This document shows positions 38,536 to 47,235 of a stretch of DNA of 64,000 bases, piece after piece. The notes beneath the pieces were generated by a model that was not told the DNA's origin, did not search any database, and saw only the letters and a program-made list of their open reading frames with translations. Location: contig NZ_BSKJ01000009.1 of assembly GCF_030159595.1 (NCBI RefSeq), positions 124,001-188,000 of the forward strand, in the 5' to 3' direction. Source of the stretch: Pseudomonas putida. Lineage in GTDB: Bacteria > Pseudomonadota > Gammaproteobacteria > Pseudomonadales > Pseudomonadaceae. Position 1 is the stretch's first letter; each line of letters opens with the position of its first letter. The position numbers were made by a program, and so were the translations under genes.

Positions 38536-40101
38536 ATGCGTAACAACCAGCCGATTACCCAGAGAGAACGGACTTTCCCTGCCCAGCAGCGGTTGATCTC
38601 CACCACCAATGCCAAGGGTGTGATCACCTACTGCAACGATGCCTTCATCGAAATCAGTGGTTTCACCCGCGAAGAGCTGACCGGTGCGCCGCACAACCTG
38701 GTGCGTCACCCCGACGTGCCGCCCGCCGTGTTCGCCCATATGTGGCAAACGCTCAAGCAGGGCCAGCCGTGGATGGGCATCGTCAAGAACCGATGCCAGT
38801 CTGGCGACCACTATTGGGTCAACGCCTATGTCACGCCGATCTACGACAACAACCAGGTCGTTGGCTTCGAGTCGGTGCGGGTCAAGCCCACCACCGAGCA
38901 GATCCGTCGCGCCGAGGCGCTGTACCAGCGCATCAACCAGGGCAAGCCGCCAGTACCGCGCCGTGACAAGTGGCTGCCGGTGTTGCAGGACTGGCTGCCG
39001 TTCATCCTGATCAGCCAGGCAGGCTTCCTGATCGGCAACTGGCTTGGTCATTCCTGGGGCTTCGCCTTGGCCGCCGGGCTTTCCATACCATTGGGCTTGC
39101 TCGGCCTGAGCTGGCAGCAGCGCGGCCTCAAGCGCCTGCTGCGCTTGGCCGAACAGACCACCTCCGACCCGCTGATCGCACAGATGTTCACCGATAGCCG
39201 TGGTGTACAGGCGCGCCTGGAAATGGCCATGCTCAGCCAGGACGCCCGCCTGAAAACCTGCCTGACCCGCCTGCAGGACAGTGCCGAACACCTTAGCGAG
39301 CAGGCACGCCAGTCTGACGCCTTGGCACACAAGAGTTCCTCGGGGCTGGAGCGCCAGCGGGTAGAAACCGAGCAGGTTGCCGCAGCCGTCAACCAGATGG
39401 CCGCCACCACTCAGGAAGTGGCCAACCATGTGCAGCGCACCGCCGACGCCACCCAGGAAGCCAACCGCCTGACCAGCCAGGGACGGCAGATTGCCGGGGA
39501 AACCCGCGATGCCATTGAGCGCCTGTCGGCAGCGGTGGGTGAAACCGGCCAGACGGTTACCCAACTGGCCAAGGACAGCGACGAAATTGGCGGCGTGGTC
39601 GATGTGATCAAGGGCATCGCCGACCAGACCAACTTGTTGGCACTTAACGCGGCGATCGAAGCGGCACGCGCGGGGGAAATGGGCCGTGGTTTTGCCGTGG
39701 TGGCTGACGAAGTGCGCCAGCTGGCTCAGCGCACTGCAGAGTCCACCGGTCAGATCCATGGCCTGATTGCCAAACTGCAACAAACCGCCAGCAACGCCGT
39801 GCTGACCATGGAAACCGGCCACCGCCAGGCGCAGGAAGGCGTCGACCGGGTGATGCAGGCTGACGAGGCGCTGGTGGGAATCAGCGAAGCGGTAGCCAAC
39901 ATCACCGACATGGCCACCCAGATTGCTGCAGCCACCGAGGAGCAGACCGCAGTGGCTGACGAGATCAGCCGCAACATCAGCACCATTGCCGAACTGGCCG
40001 ACCAGACTGCCGAACAAGCCCTGCACTCGGCACTGCTCAGCGAAGAATTGACCAGCACGGCGGGGAGCCAGTACTCGCTGGTGGAGCGCTTCAACCGTTA
40101 A
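38536..40101 (+). CDS. aer: Aer-type energy/aerotaxis receptor (PAS-MCP)
   Basis: A 521-residue chemoreceptor. The N-terminal PAS domain (about 20-110, ISTTNAKGVITYCNDAFIEISGFTREEL) corresponds to the FAD-binding PAS of Aer, followed by a hydrophobic anchor at about 150-190 (FILISQAGFLIGNWLGHSWGFALAAG) and a cytoplasmic MCP signalling domain with the conserved hairpin tip. There is no periplasmic domain, so it senses redox or energy state from inside. P. putida has several Aer paralogues; this position fits Aer1 from memory. Confidence 0.9.
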   Translation: MRNNQPITQRERTFPAQQRLISTTNAKGVITYCNDAFIEISGFTREELTGAPHNLVRHPDVPPAVFAHMWQTLKQGQPWMGIVKNRCQSGDHYWVNAYVTPIYDNNQVVGFESVRVKPTTEQIRRAEALYQRINQGKPPVPRRDKWLPVLQDWLPFILISQAGFLIGNWLGHSWGFALAAGLSIPLGLLGLSWQQRGLKRLLRLAEQTTSDPLIAQMFTDSRGVQARLEMAMLSQDARLKTCLTRLQDSAEHLSEQARQSDALAHKSSSGLERQRVETEQVAAAVNQMAATTQEVANHVQRTADATQEANRLTSQGRQIAGETRDAIERLSAAVGETGQTVTQLAKDSDEIGGVVDVIKGIADQTNLLALNAAIEAARAGEMGRGFAVVADEVRQLAQRTAESTGQIHGLIAKLQQTASNAVLTMETGHRQAQEGVDRVMQADEALVGISEAVANITDMATQIAAATEEQTAVADEISRNISTIAELADQTAEQALHSALLSEELTSTAGSQYSLVERFNR

Positions 40102-40118
40102 GGCCTGGTACAGGCTAT

Positions 40119-40152
40119 CCCTGTGGGAGAGGGCATGCCCGCTCCCACAGGG
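40119..40152. repeat. REP-like palindrome
   Basis: CCCTGTGGGAG and GCTCCCACAGGG pair around a GGCATGCCC inner palindrome, between convergent aer and the pseudouridine synthase gene. The CCTGTGGGAGCGGGC motif is shared with the REP at 2781. Confidence 0.75.
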
Positions 40153-40176
40153 ACCGCGCAAGCCTGATTTTCTGCG

Positions 40177-41061
40177 TTACCAGTCCAGCCGCAACCGGCT
40201 TTCGAAATACCGCTCTTCCCCGCTCAACGGATCCTTGAAGCGCAGGCTCTGCGCCAGCAGTTTCAGCGGCCGCTGGTAGTCATCTTCTTCGTTGAGCAAC
40301 TGCGGATAGAACGGGTCATTGCTGATCCCCGCCCCCAATGCCGCCATGTGCACGCGCAATTGGTGGGTCTTGCCGGTTACCGGCGACAACCCATAACGCC
40401 ACAGCTCACCGTTTTTCTCCAGCACCTCGGCCAGGGTTTCACTGTTCGCCTCCCCTTCTACCTCATGCATGCGGAAAAACGGCTCGCCATGCACCAGCCG
40501 GCTTTTGTGTACCAGCGGATATTCATGCTGCGGCATGGCCGCAGCAATGGCCTGGTAGCGCTTGTCGATACGCCGCTCGGGGAACAAGCGCTGGTAGGCG
40601 CTGCGGCTGTGCGGGTTGGCAGAAAACAGCACAAGCCCGGCGGTGTGCCGGTCGATGCGGTGCAGCGGCACCAGGTGCGGGTTATCCAGGCGACGGATCA
40701 GGCGGCGCAGCAAAGTCTGCTCGACGTATTCACCGGTCGGCGTCACCGGCAGGAAATGCGGCTTGTCAGCCACCACCAAGTGCTCATCCACATGCAGCAC
40801 CGTTTCCTGCACCGGGATCGGCCGTTCGTTCGGTACTTCTCGGAAATAGTGCAAACGCATGCCGCGCTTATAAGGCAGTTCGGCAGCGACCGCTCGCCCC
40901 TCGGCATCCAGCACCCGGCCACGGGCGAAGCGGTCGAGCCACTGGGCGCGATCGATGGCCTGAAAATGGTCACACAGGCAATCGAGCACCGTCGCCCAGT
41001 TACCAGGGGGCAGGCACACCGTGCTGGCTTGCTGGCGGGCGGGGTCGAAAGGCGTGGTCAT
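40177..41061 (-). CDS. RluA-family RNA pseudouridine synthase
   Basis: A 294-residue synthase. The catalytic Asp lies in LHRIDRHTAGLVLF and the following motifs are RYQAI and KTHQLRVHMAALG. There is no clear S4 domain; a short N-terminal region precedes the catalytic core. The exact uridine target (rRNA or tRNA) cannot be told from the sequence. The start MTTPFDPARQQ was chosen; a GTG 21 bp upstream is an alternative. Confidence 0.85.
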   Translation of the reverse strand: MTTPFDPARQQASTVCLPPGNWATVLDCLCDHFQAIDRAQWLDRFARGRVLDAEGRAVAAELPYKRGMRLHYFREVPNERPIPVQETVLHVDEHLVVADKPHFLPVTPTGEYVEQTLLRRLIRRLDNPHLVPLHRIDRHTAGLVLFSANPHSRSAYQRLFPERRIDKRYQAIAAAMPQHEYPLVHKSRLVHGEPFFRMHEVEGEANSETLAEVLEKNGELWRYGLSPVTGKTHQLRVHMAALGAGISNDPFYPQLLNEEDDYQRPLKLLAQSLRFKDPLSGEERYFESRLRLDW

Positions 41062-41112
41062 GGCAGGGCTCGAAACGTTCACGGCCGCGCATTATCCCCC
41101 AAGCCCGCGTCC

Positions 41113-41421
41113 TCAACCAGCCTGGTCTATTGCCTCGCTGCGCTCCTTCAGCCAGCGCAGCACCTGCACCGGCTCCCAGCGGCCAGGGTCGTAGAGGGCA
41201 TACAGCAACCCTTGGTAGCCCACCACATCAAGCCCACGGTGGTAACCGGCACGCTGGAACAGGGCCTCGACCTCGGCGAAACAGGTATTGAAGTGGACCT
41301 TGCCGAACGGGGTACGGTCATCGGTGACCAGGCCTTCGAGGCGCAGTTCCAGCACGGCATCGGCCACCCGCTCGACGGGCATGCGGTTGACGCTGTACTT
41401 GAGTTGCTCGACGTTGAGCAT
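41113..41421 (-). CDS. SOS-regulated protein of unknown function
   Basis: A 102-residue protein, MLNVEQLKYSVNRMPVERVADAVLELRLEG..., probably alpha/beta, with no signal peptide or membrane segment. The C-terminal part (YALYDPGRWEPVQVLRWLKERSEA) is aromatic-rich. I do not recognise a family. A consensus LexA box ends 16 bp upstream of its ATG, with a GAGGTG ribosome site between, so expression should be induced by DNA damage. It lies downstream of a phage-endolysin-like peptidase gene on the same strand. Confidence 0.75.
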   Translation of the reverse strand: MLNVEQLKYSVNRMPVERVADAVLELRLEGLVTDDRTPFGKVHFNTCFAEVEALFQRAGYHRGLDVVGYQGLLYALYDPGRWEPVQVLRWLKERSEAIDQAG

Positions 41422-41436
41422 GGGTTCACCTCGATA

Positions 41437-41452
41437 CTGTATTTATATACAG
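41437..41452 (-). promoter_or_regulatory. LexA (SOS) box
   Basis: On the minus strand CTGTATATAAATACAG is a near-ideal CTG-N10-CAG operator, better conserved than either box at lexA itself. TATAAA inside it may be the -10 element. Confidence 0.9.
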
Positions 41453-41486
41453 CATACGAACATCCCCTTGCCGCCGTCAATGCGCT

Positions 41487-41918
41487 TCATTGCAGCCCCG
41501 GCAGGTAGCGACCGCCTTTATGAATGGTCAACACCTCCCGACGCGGCTTACCGCGTGACACGGACAAATGCACCCAGTCATCGAACTCCAGGATGAGCTG
41601 ATCGAAGGGCACGGTACTTTCCATGATTCGACGCACGGTTTCCCGAGGGGTAACTTCGATTACCGTGAAGTCTGCCGCCAGCCCCTGCACATGCTGGCTG
41701 TTCGCGGCGCCGCCGATCAGCCGATTGACCCTCTCGCTCCGAAAACCGCTGCTGACGATGACTGGCATTCCGAACATTGCGCGCACTTGTTCCAGCGCGC
41801 AGCACAGCAATTGCAGGTTGGCCCTGGCCTCGGGTGGGGGGATGTTACTGAATCCGTCCCTGGCGGCCAGCTGTGAAACGATCATTTCATCAAGCGTGAA
41901 ATGCGGGGTGATCAACAT
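41487..41918 (-). CDS. Peptidase M15A-type D-Ala-D-Ala carboxypeptidase (endolysin-like)
   Basis: A 143-residue protein with the M15A zinc site: SSGFRSERVNRLIGGAANSQHVQGLAADF gives His and Asp ligands and EFDDWVHLSVS the last His. Such short proteins occur as phage endolysins and as isolated chromosomal copies. There is no signal peptide, as with holin-dependent endolysins. It lies immediately upstream of the SOS-boxed gene, which suggests a possible prophage remnant. The start at MLITPHFTLDEM matches the family. Confidence 0.82.
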   Translation of the reverse strand: MLITPHFTLDEMIVSQLAARDGFSNIPPPEARANLQLLCCALEQVRAMFGMPVIVSSGFRSERVNRLIGGAANSQHVQGLAADFTVIEVTPRETVRRIMESTVPFDQLILEFDDWVHLSVSRGKPRREVLTIHKGGRYLPGLQ

Positions 41919-42006
41919 GGCGAGGCTCCCGATGGCTGAATGTAGGCACCGGATCATCAGCTCACATTCATCGCCTTGGAGCAGGGATGCAGCTCCCCTG
42001 GCGCCA

Positions 42007-42246
42007 TCACTGCGCGAGAAACGCTACCACCTGTTCGGCATCGAATGGCCAGTGCAGTTCGCCGCCGTTGTCACAGCGCCGCAGCACCGGAATGATCAGG
42101 CCATAACGCTCGAACAGGGCCTCGTTCTCAGCGATGTCGACCAGCTCGACCAGCAGGCCATGATCGACGAAGGGCATCAGCACGGCCTCGGCCACTTCAC
42201 ACAGGTGGCAGCCGAGGGTGCCGAACAGTTGACATTCAGGCAGCAT
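42007..42246 (-). CDS. Glutaredoxin-like thioredoxin-fold protein (DUF836)
   Basis: A 79-residue protein with an N-terminal CHLC redox motif (GTLGCHLCEVAEAV) and cis-Pro region GLIIPVLRR, typical of DUF836/YfjZ-type glutaredoxins. Probably a thiol reductant of unknown partner. The ATG is 71 bp past the ammonium transporter stop, on the same strand. Confidence 0.85.
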   Translation of the reverse strand: MLPECQLFGTLGCHLCEVAEAVLMPFVDHGLLVELVDIAENEALFERYGLIIPVLRRCDNGGELHWPFDAEQVVAFLAQ

Positions 42247-42317
42247 GGGGTACGTTCCGGTTTGGCTGGGAGAAACCTATTCTAGGTCCGTCCGGCCATG
42301 CGTGCACCTGACCTGAC

Positions 42318-43526
42318 TCAATCCTGGCTGGTGGCGCCAATGCGGTGCAGTGACAGGTCCGCGCCCTGGAACTCCTGCTCGTGGCTCAAACGCAGGCCAT
42401 GCAGCGCGCGGATTGTCGCGTAGACGGCAAAGCCACCGGCCAAGGCCACAACCACGCCCATCAGGCTGCCCAGCAGCTGGCTGACCAGGCTGACACCGCC
42501 CATGCCACCCAGGGCCGTCTGACCGAACACGCCACAGGCAATCCCCCCCCAAACGCCGCACAGCCCGTGCAACGGCCACACACCCAGCACGTCGTCGATC
42601 TTCCAGCGGTTTTGCGCGGCGGTGAAGGTCCAGACAAACAGTGCGCCCGCCGCCAGGCCGGTGGCAAGCGCACCAATCGGGTGCATCAGGTCGGATCCGG
42701 CGCAGATCGCCACCAGGCCGGCCAACGGCCCGTTGTGCAGGAAGCCCGGGTCGTTGCGCCCGGCCAGCAAGGCCGACAGGGTGCCACCGACCATGGCCAT
42801 CAATGAGTTGATCGCCACCAGGCCGCTGACGCCCTGCAACGTCTGGGCGCTCATGACGTTGAAGCCGAACCAGCCAATGATCAGGATCCACGAACCCAGC
42901 GCCAGAAAGGGAATGCTCGACGGCGCAAACGCCACCAGCCGGCCATCGCGGTAACGCCCGCGGCGCGGGCCCAGCAACAGCACCGCCGCCAGCGCCAGCC
43001 AGCCGCCCATGGCATGCACCACCACAGACCCCGCAAAGTCATGGAACGGCGCGCCGAAGCGTGCCTGCAGCCAAGCCTGCACGCCAAGGTTGCCGTTCCA
43101 CACCACACCTTCAAAAAACGGGTAGATGAACGCCACGATCAACGCCGTGGCGCACAGCTGCGGCACAAAGCGCGCACGCTCGGCAATGCCACCAGAGATG
43201 ATCGCCGGTATCGCCGCCGCGAACGTCAGCAGGAAGAAGCACTTGACCAGCGCATAGCCATGGTCGGCAGCCAGTGTCGCAGCTGGCTGGAGGAAGTTGA
43301 CCCCATAAGCGATCCAGTAGCCTATAAAGAAGTACACCAGCGCCGAGATGGCAAAGTCGCTGAGGATCTTCGACAAGGCGTTGACCTGGTTCTTGTGGCG
43401 CACCGTGCCCACTTCGAGGAACGCGAAGCCGGCATGCATCGCCAGCACCAGAATGGCACCCATGAGAATGAACAGGGTATTGGAACCGTGGACCAGGGAG
43501 TCCATCGCGCTGTGCATGTTTTCCAT
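42318..43526 (-). CDS. Ammonium transporter (Amt family)
   Basis: A 402-residue inner-membrane channel with about 11 membrane helices. Signatures are DFAGSVVVHAMGG (first pore His) and DDVLGVWPLHGLCGVWGGI (second pore His region). It lacks the cleaved signal sequence of E. coli AmtB and no glnK is adjacent, so it is probably a second Amt paralogue. The start is uncertain between MENMHSAMDS (used) and the Met three codons later, which has GGA at closer spacing. Confidence 0.88.
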   Translation of the reverse strand: MENMHSAMDSLVHGSNTLFILMGAILVLAMHAGFAFLEVGTVRHKNQVNALSKILSDFAISALVYFFIGYWIAYGVNFLQPAATLAADHGYALVKCFFLLTFAAAIPAIISGGIAERARFVPQLCATALIVAFIYPFFEGVVWNGNLGVQAWLQARFGAPFHDFAGSVVVHAMGGWLALAAVLLLGPRRGRYRDGRLVAFAPSSIPFLALGSWILIIGWFGFNVMSAQTLQGVSGLVAINSLMAMVGGTLSALLAGRNDPGFLHNGPLAGLVAICAGSDLMHPIGALATGLAAGALFVWTFTAAQNRWKIDDVLGVWPLHGLCGVWGGIACGVFGQTALGGMGGVSLVSQLLGSLMGVVVALAGGFAVYATIRALHGLRLSHEQEFQGADLSLHRIGATSQD

Positions 43527-43839
43527 GAAATAGGCAGACCTGCTGAAAAAGGCACCAGGACAGTTCAAGAACCTGCATCCCTGCACCGAATCGGTGCCGG
43601 CCCCCTGCCCTGTTTCGGTGAGCCGGGCGGAGCCTGCGTGGTTTTTTCTTGGGTTTGTCGTGGATTGGGTTAAGGTTTATCGGTATTCGCTGCGCGGGCG
43701 CCCTGAATCGGCGCAAGGCACGGCGGCGGCGCCCCGCAACGTGGCAAACACTTAGCAAAGCCCATACCAGCGCCGGCACTTGAACCTTCCGCGCGTGCTA
43801 TCACTCGAATGACCAACATTCATCGACAGGGAGAGACCC
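43527..43839. other. Intergenic region with possible stationary-phase promoter
   Basis: No gene is seen. Near 43798-43805, CTATCACT resembles the extended -10 of RpoS promoters and would serve the rightward DUF883 operon; TTGAAC at 43780 is too close to be a standard -35. A GGGAGAG ribosome site precedes the next ATG. Confidence 0.3.
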
Positions 43840-44154
43840 ATGGCCAGCAAATCGGCAAAGACTGCACAAGAGATATTGATGGCTGACTTCCAGGCCTTGG
43901 TGCGTGACACCGAGAAACTGCTGGCCGACACCGCCAACCTGGCAGGCGACCAGGCCGACGAATTGCGTGAGCAGATTCACGATCGCCTGGCCCAGGCCCG
44001 CGAAACCCTGCAACTGACCCAGGACTCGGTGCGCGAGCGCGGCCAGGCCGCGTTGGGCAGCGCCGAACAGTATGTGCAGGAAAACCCGTGGCAGGCGATC
44101 GGCATCGCCGCCGGCGTCGGCCTGTTGATCGGCCTGCTGGCCAACCGGCGCTAA
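43840..44154 (+). CDS. DUF883 (ElaB/YqjD-like) membrane protein
   Basis: A 104-residue protein: an alpha-helical, heptad-like cytoplasmic part (about 10-75) and a C-terminal membrane helix (PWQAIGIAAGVGLLIGLLANRR). E. coli YqjD of this family anchors inactive ribosomes to the inner membrane in stationary phase. It heads a three-gene operon like E. coli yqjD-yqjE-yqjK. Confidence 0.88.
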   Translation: MASKSAKTAQEILMADFQALVRDTEKLLADTANLAGDQADELREQIHDRLAQARETLQLTQDSVRERGQAALGSAEQYVQENPWQAIGIAAGVGLLIGLLANRR

Positions 44155-44163
44155 GGGGTTCCC

Positions 44164-44538
44164 ATGGAGAATGACGCCAACGGCGCCGGCGCCTCGGGCA
44201 GGCGCCTGGGCGCAGCCACACTGGGCCTGCTGCACAGCCACATCGAACTGTTCGGCATCGAGTTGCAGGAGCAGAAGGGGCGCACCTTGAGCCTGCTGCT
44301 GTTCGCCGGCCTGGCGCTGGTATTCGCCCTGCTGCTGCTGACGGCGCTGTCCGGGCTGTTGCTGGTGCTGCTGTGGGACAGCTATCGCCTGGCCGGCATC
44401 ATCGGCCTGTGCGTGTTCTATGGCATTGCCGCGCTGTACTGCGGGCTACGCCTCAAGGCAGCGGTATTCGACGAGTCATCGCCGTTCGGCGCCACCCTCG
44501 AAGAACTTGCCAAGGACCGGGAGCGCCTGTTGCCATGA
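44164..44538 (+). CDS. YqjE/phage-holin-family membrane protein
   Basis: A 124-residue protein with two membrane helices (about 43-66 and 72-95) after an amphipathic N-terminus (LGLLHSHIELFGIELQEQK), matching the holin_3_6/YqjE family. No lytic role is implied by the context. It starts 9 bp after the DUF883 gene and overlaps the next gene (ATGA). Confidence 0.85.
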   Translation: MENDANGAGASGRRLGAATLGLLHSHIELFGIELQEQKGRTLSLLLFAGLALVFALLLLTALSGLLLVLLWDSYRLAGIIGLCVFYGIAALYCGLRLKAAVFDESSPFGATLEELAKDRERLLP

Positions 44539-44864
44539 GCCTGCCAGAACTGCCAAACACGCGTAACCCGCGTGAATTGCGCAAGGCGCTGCTGCGCCTG
44601 CGCATGGAAATGCACCGCCAGGAAATCCGTCACGAGTCGGAGCAACTGATGGAACCGCTGCGCCGCGTGCGCGGCGTGGGCAGCTCGCTGCACGATGGGC
44701 TGGGGATCAAGCATGCGCCCTTGTGGGGGATTGGCGCCGTGGTGGCACTGGGCTTCCTCACCGGCAAAGGCGTGCGCAGCGGTAACCTGACGCGCCTGGT
44801 GCGGCTGGGGACCAGCCTGCTGCCGCTGGTGCGCCTGTACCTGCAAGGTAGCCGCCGCCCCTGA
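44535..44864 (+). CDS. YqjK-like protein
   Basis: A 109-residue basic protein. The N-terminal helix (ELRKALLRLRMEMHRQEIRHESEQL) is followed by a weakly hydrophobic segment at about 70-85 (GIGAVVALGFLTG) and a basic C-terminus. By position it is the third gene of the yqjD-E-K type operon, coupled to YqjE by an ATGA overlap. Confidence 0.75.
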   Translation: MSLPELPNTRNPRELRKALLRLRMEMHRQEIRHESEQLMEPLRRVRGVGSSLHDGLGIKHAPLWGIGAVVALGFLTGKGVRSGNLTRLVRLGTSLLPLVRLYLQGSRRP

Positions 44865-44961
44865 CCCCTGAATGACCCGCTCCCACCCGGGGGCGGCTCA
44901 AAATCAAAGCATTCCGTTATCAATCATAACGACAAACAGACGTTTGAAACAAAAGCCTTAT

Positions 44962-45576
44962 TTACTTATCTAAAGCCGTTATCACTTCACCCCATTGGTC
45001 CGCAGCGTGCAGGTTTCCGGCTGACATACAGTTATTGTGGTAATGAACTGCATACTTCAAACGCAAGGCTTGAATCAGCTGAGTATTTCCATGCAAATAG
45101 GTGCCAAAAATAAATGCCAACATGGTTTGAGCCGGAACCATCCCATAATGCCTAACCAAATCAGGCAAGACAGCATTAAGCACATACACGATCCCGGGGT
45201 TCTTATGCCCCACATAGGAGTCTTCCGACTTCCTGTTCAAATATTCAATCTCGCACGGGTGAAAAGGGTATGTAGCCGTTATTGATGCAACCGTTTCTCC
45301 GCATGAAATTATCCGATCATACTGCTCAATCACAAACCAATAAACATCCTGCTCAGTCGGCAGGTGTGGAATGATAGCAATTGCCGCCCTGGCCATCATG
45401 CTATTCAGCTCATCAGCATTCGCTGGCATCCTCTCCAACTCAACACCACACAGCCTTAGCTGTTGTGATGATTGAACCGACTCTTTCGCCTCTACATGCT
45501 TGTCCTCTTTGAATTCAACGGCCTTTTTAACTACACCTTCTTTTTTCTTTCCTTTGAAAAAATCTAGCCAACCCAC
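44962..45576 (-). CDS. Unknown 204-aa protein encoded with a dGTPase-like gene
   Basis: I do not recognise this protein. It starts with GTG after AAGGGG. The first 12 residues (MGWLDFFKGKKK) form a basic amphipathic helix of the kind that binds membranes. A charged, probably disordered stretch to about 35 follows, then a soluble mainly helical domain rich in aromatics and His. The GC content is low for this genome (30 of 60 bases at 45361-45420 by hand count, against 39 of 60 at 49021-49080). It follows the dGTPase gene by 42 bp on the same strand, so the two are probably cotranscribed. Confidence 0.75.
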   Translation of the reverse strand: MGWLDFFKGKKKEGVVKKAVEFKEDKHVEAKESVQSSQQLRLCGVELERMPANADELNSMMARAAIAIIPHLPTEQDVYWFVIEQYDRIISCGETVASITATYPFHPCEIEYLNRKSEDSYVGHKNPGIVYVLNAVLPDLVRHYGMVPAQTMLAFIFGTYLHGNTQLIQALRLKYAVHYHNNCMSAGNLHAADQWGEVITALDK

Positions 45577-45618
45577 CCTGTCAACCCCTTGCTATACATT
45601 ATTGATAATTTCATGCTG

Positions 45619-46980
45619 CTACCGCTCTATACCCATTCCATTGAACTGACGGGCCAGATGCATCGCGTAATTATCAGTCATTCCACTGACATAATCCAAG
45701 ACCTGCATGATAGCTGCATAATCCCTTGAAACACCCGTGCTATTGCCCAACGCGTCAAGGTCAAGTCCTAAAAGGTCCACGACCCTTTTTGTCTTAGAAT
45801 CGGCAACACCACCGCTGCTGACGACGTTCAAGGCAGCCGTACAGCTTACATTCAGCAGGGTGGCAATTGTGCTATACGCCCCAATCTCTAACTCCACCTT
45901 ACGCGGATGCTGGAAAATTTCTTCTCGGGCAAGGACCTTGGCCGCACTGACGCAATCACGCACATTGTTACTGCACAGTTCCAATATACCAAGTGCGTTC
46001 CCGGCCATAATCTGATCATAATTACCCATAAATGCAGCCACCCCGGCATCTACAAAGGCCGAAATGACTTTGCCGCGGGCCATCGACAGTCTACGCCCAA
46101 CTTTCATGCCCTGCGTTTCTTTGGCCAACTGGCCCCGCTGTTGCTCATCAAGGACGAGGCACAAAATATCAAAAACCTTGTCCCATTCGAGAATGCCCAT
46201 CTCCACACCATCCTCCAAGTCAAGAATGGCATAGCAAAAATCGTCTGAAATCTCCATCAAGTTAGCTAACGGATGGCGGCAACGCCAGCCGTCACCAAGC
46301 TTCAACAACCCCGTAGCATCCGCTACCTCATCGAAAAAACCAAGCTCCGAGCAGTAGACACCGTATTTACTTTGAATAGGTCGCCACTGATTGACTGCAT
46401 CACCAGCCATCCAGGGATACTTTATAAAAGCGCCCAATGATGCATAGGTTAGACGCATCCCCCCATCGTGTGGGTGATACTCTGAGGTGGTTAAAACCCG
46501 GAACCCTTGGGCATTCCCTTCAAATCTACGAAAATCAGTAGCTTCATTGAAAGGCAAGTGCTCAATCATCTTCGCGCCCACATCATAAGTGAACCAATGA
46601 CGTATGGCCTCTTCACCTGTGTGTCCGAATGGCGGGTTGCCAATATCGTGAGCAAGGCATGCAGTCTGTACGATATCTCCAATGTCTGAGGCTGAATAGT
46701 AATCGGGAATCAGCTTTTCCTTCAAAAGCGCCTGCCCAACTCGGACGCCGAGCGTCCGGCCTACGCAAGCCACCTCCAAACTATGGGTCAGGCGATTATG
46801 CACATGGTCATTGGTCGCCAGAGGATGTACCTGAGTCTTTCTTGCAAGGCGTCTGAACGCACCGGAGAAGATGACTTTATCGTGGTCTGAGTGGAACGGG
46901 GAACGACCAAGTTCCGACTTCGGGGGCCGCCCACCCAAGCGAGTGGTATTCAACAACTTATCCCAACTCATGGATCCCAT
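45619..46980 (-). CDS. dGTP triphosphohydrolase-family HD protein
   Basis: A 453-residue Dgt-type enzyme expected to convert dNTPs (classically dGTP) to nucleoside and triphosphate. The HD-domain metal site is complete: H66 (RLTHSLEV), H111-D112 (CLAHDIGNPPFGH) and DD at 246-247 (EISDDFCYAILDLED). RFEGNAQGFR at 152-161 matches E. coli Dgt. A GAGGAGG site precedes the ATG. Composition is AT-rich compared with both flanks, suggesting transfer or replacement. Some Dgt enzymes deplete nucleotides to block phage. P. aeruginosa has, from memory, a Dgt-like gene beside rocS2/rocA2, so the locus itself may be conserved. Confidence 0.9.
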   Translation of the reverse strand: MGSMSWDKLLNTTRLGGRPPKSELGRSPFHSDHDKVIFSGAFRRLARKTQVHPLATNDHVHNRLTHSLEVACVGRTLGVRVGQALLKEKLIPDYYSASDIGDIVQTACLAHDIGNPPFGHTGEEAIRHWFTYDVGAKMIEHLPFNEATDFRRFEGNAQGFRVLTTSEYHPHDGGMRLTYASLGAFIKYPWMAGDAVNQWRPIQSKYGVYCSELGFFDEVADATGLLKLGDGWRCRHPLANLMEISDDFCYAILDLEDGVEMGILEWDKVFDILCLVLDEQQRGQLAKETQGMKVGRRLSMARGKVISAFVDAGVAAFMGNYDQIMAGNALGILELCSNNVRDCVSAAKVLAREEIFQHPRKVELEIGAYSTIATLLNVSCTAALNVVSSGGVADSKTKRVVDLLGLDLDALGNSTGVSRDYAAIMQVLDYVSGMTDNYAMHLARQFNGMGIER

Positions 46981-47037
46981 GCACCCCTCCTCGCAGCGTT
47001 TAGCTTACCTACAACGATAGACCATTTTTTTGAATAT

Positions 47038-47187
47038 TTAAAGCCTCACGGTGGCGGCCAAAAAATACCGCAATTCCGGGCTTTCCATCCCGTAGAGTTC
47101 AACAAAGCCGGTAACTTCACTCTGCCTGGCAATCATGATTGTTTCTTTACTCACTCGGTCGTAAGTATAAAAAGTAGCCTTAACCAT
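47038..47187 (-). pseudogene. Small ORF, 3' part of an amber-interrupted gene
   Basis: A 49-residue ORF, MVKATFYTYDRVSKETIMIA..., in the same frame as the ORF ending at 47236. The 16 codons between the TAG and this Met are open, so the two parts could be one protein of about 103 residues with an internal amber codon. The sequence looks like real coding (balanced charge, ARQSEVTGFVELYGMESPEL). It lies 57 bp upstream of the dGTPase gene on the same strand. It has no convincing ribosome site of its own. Confidence 0.45.
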
Positions 47188-47235
47188 GATGGCATCACCC
47201 AACGCGGTGTCAGACCTACCAAAATACTTATTCTC

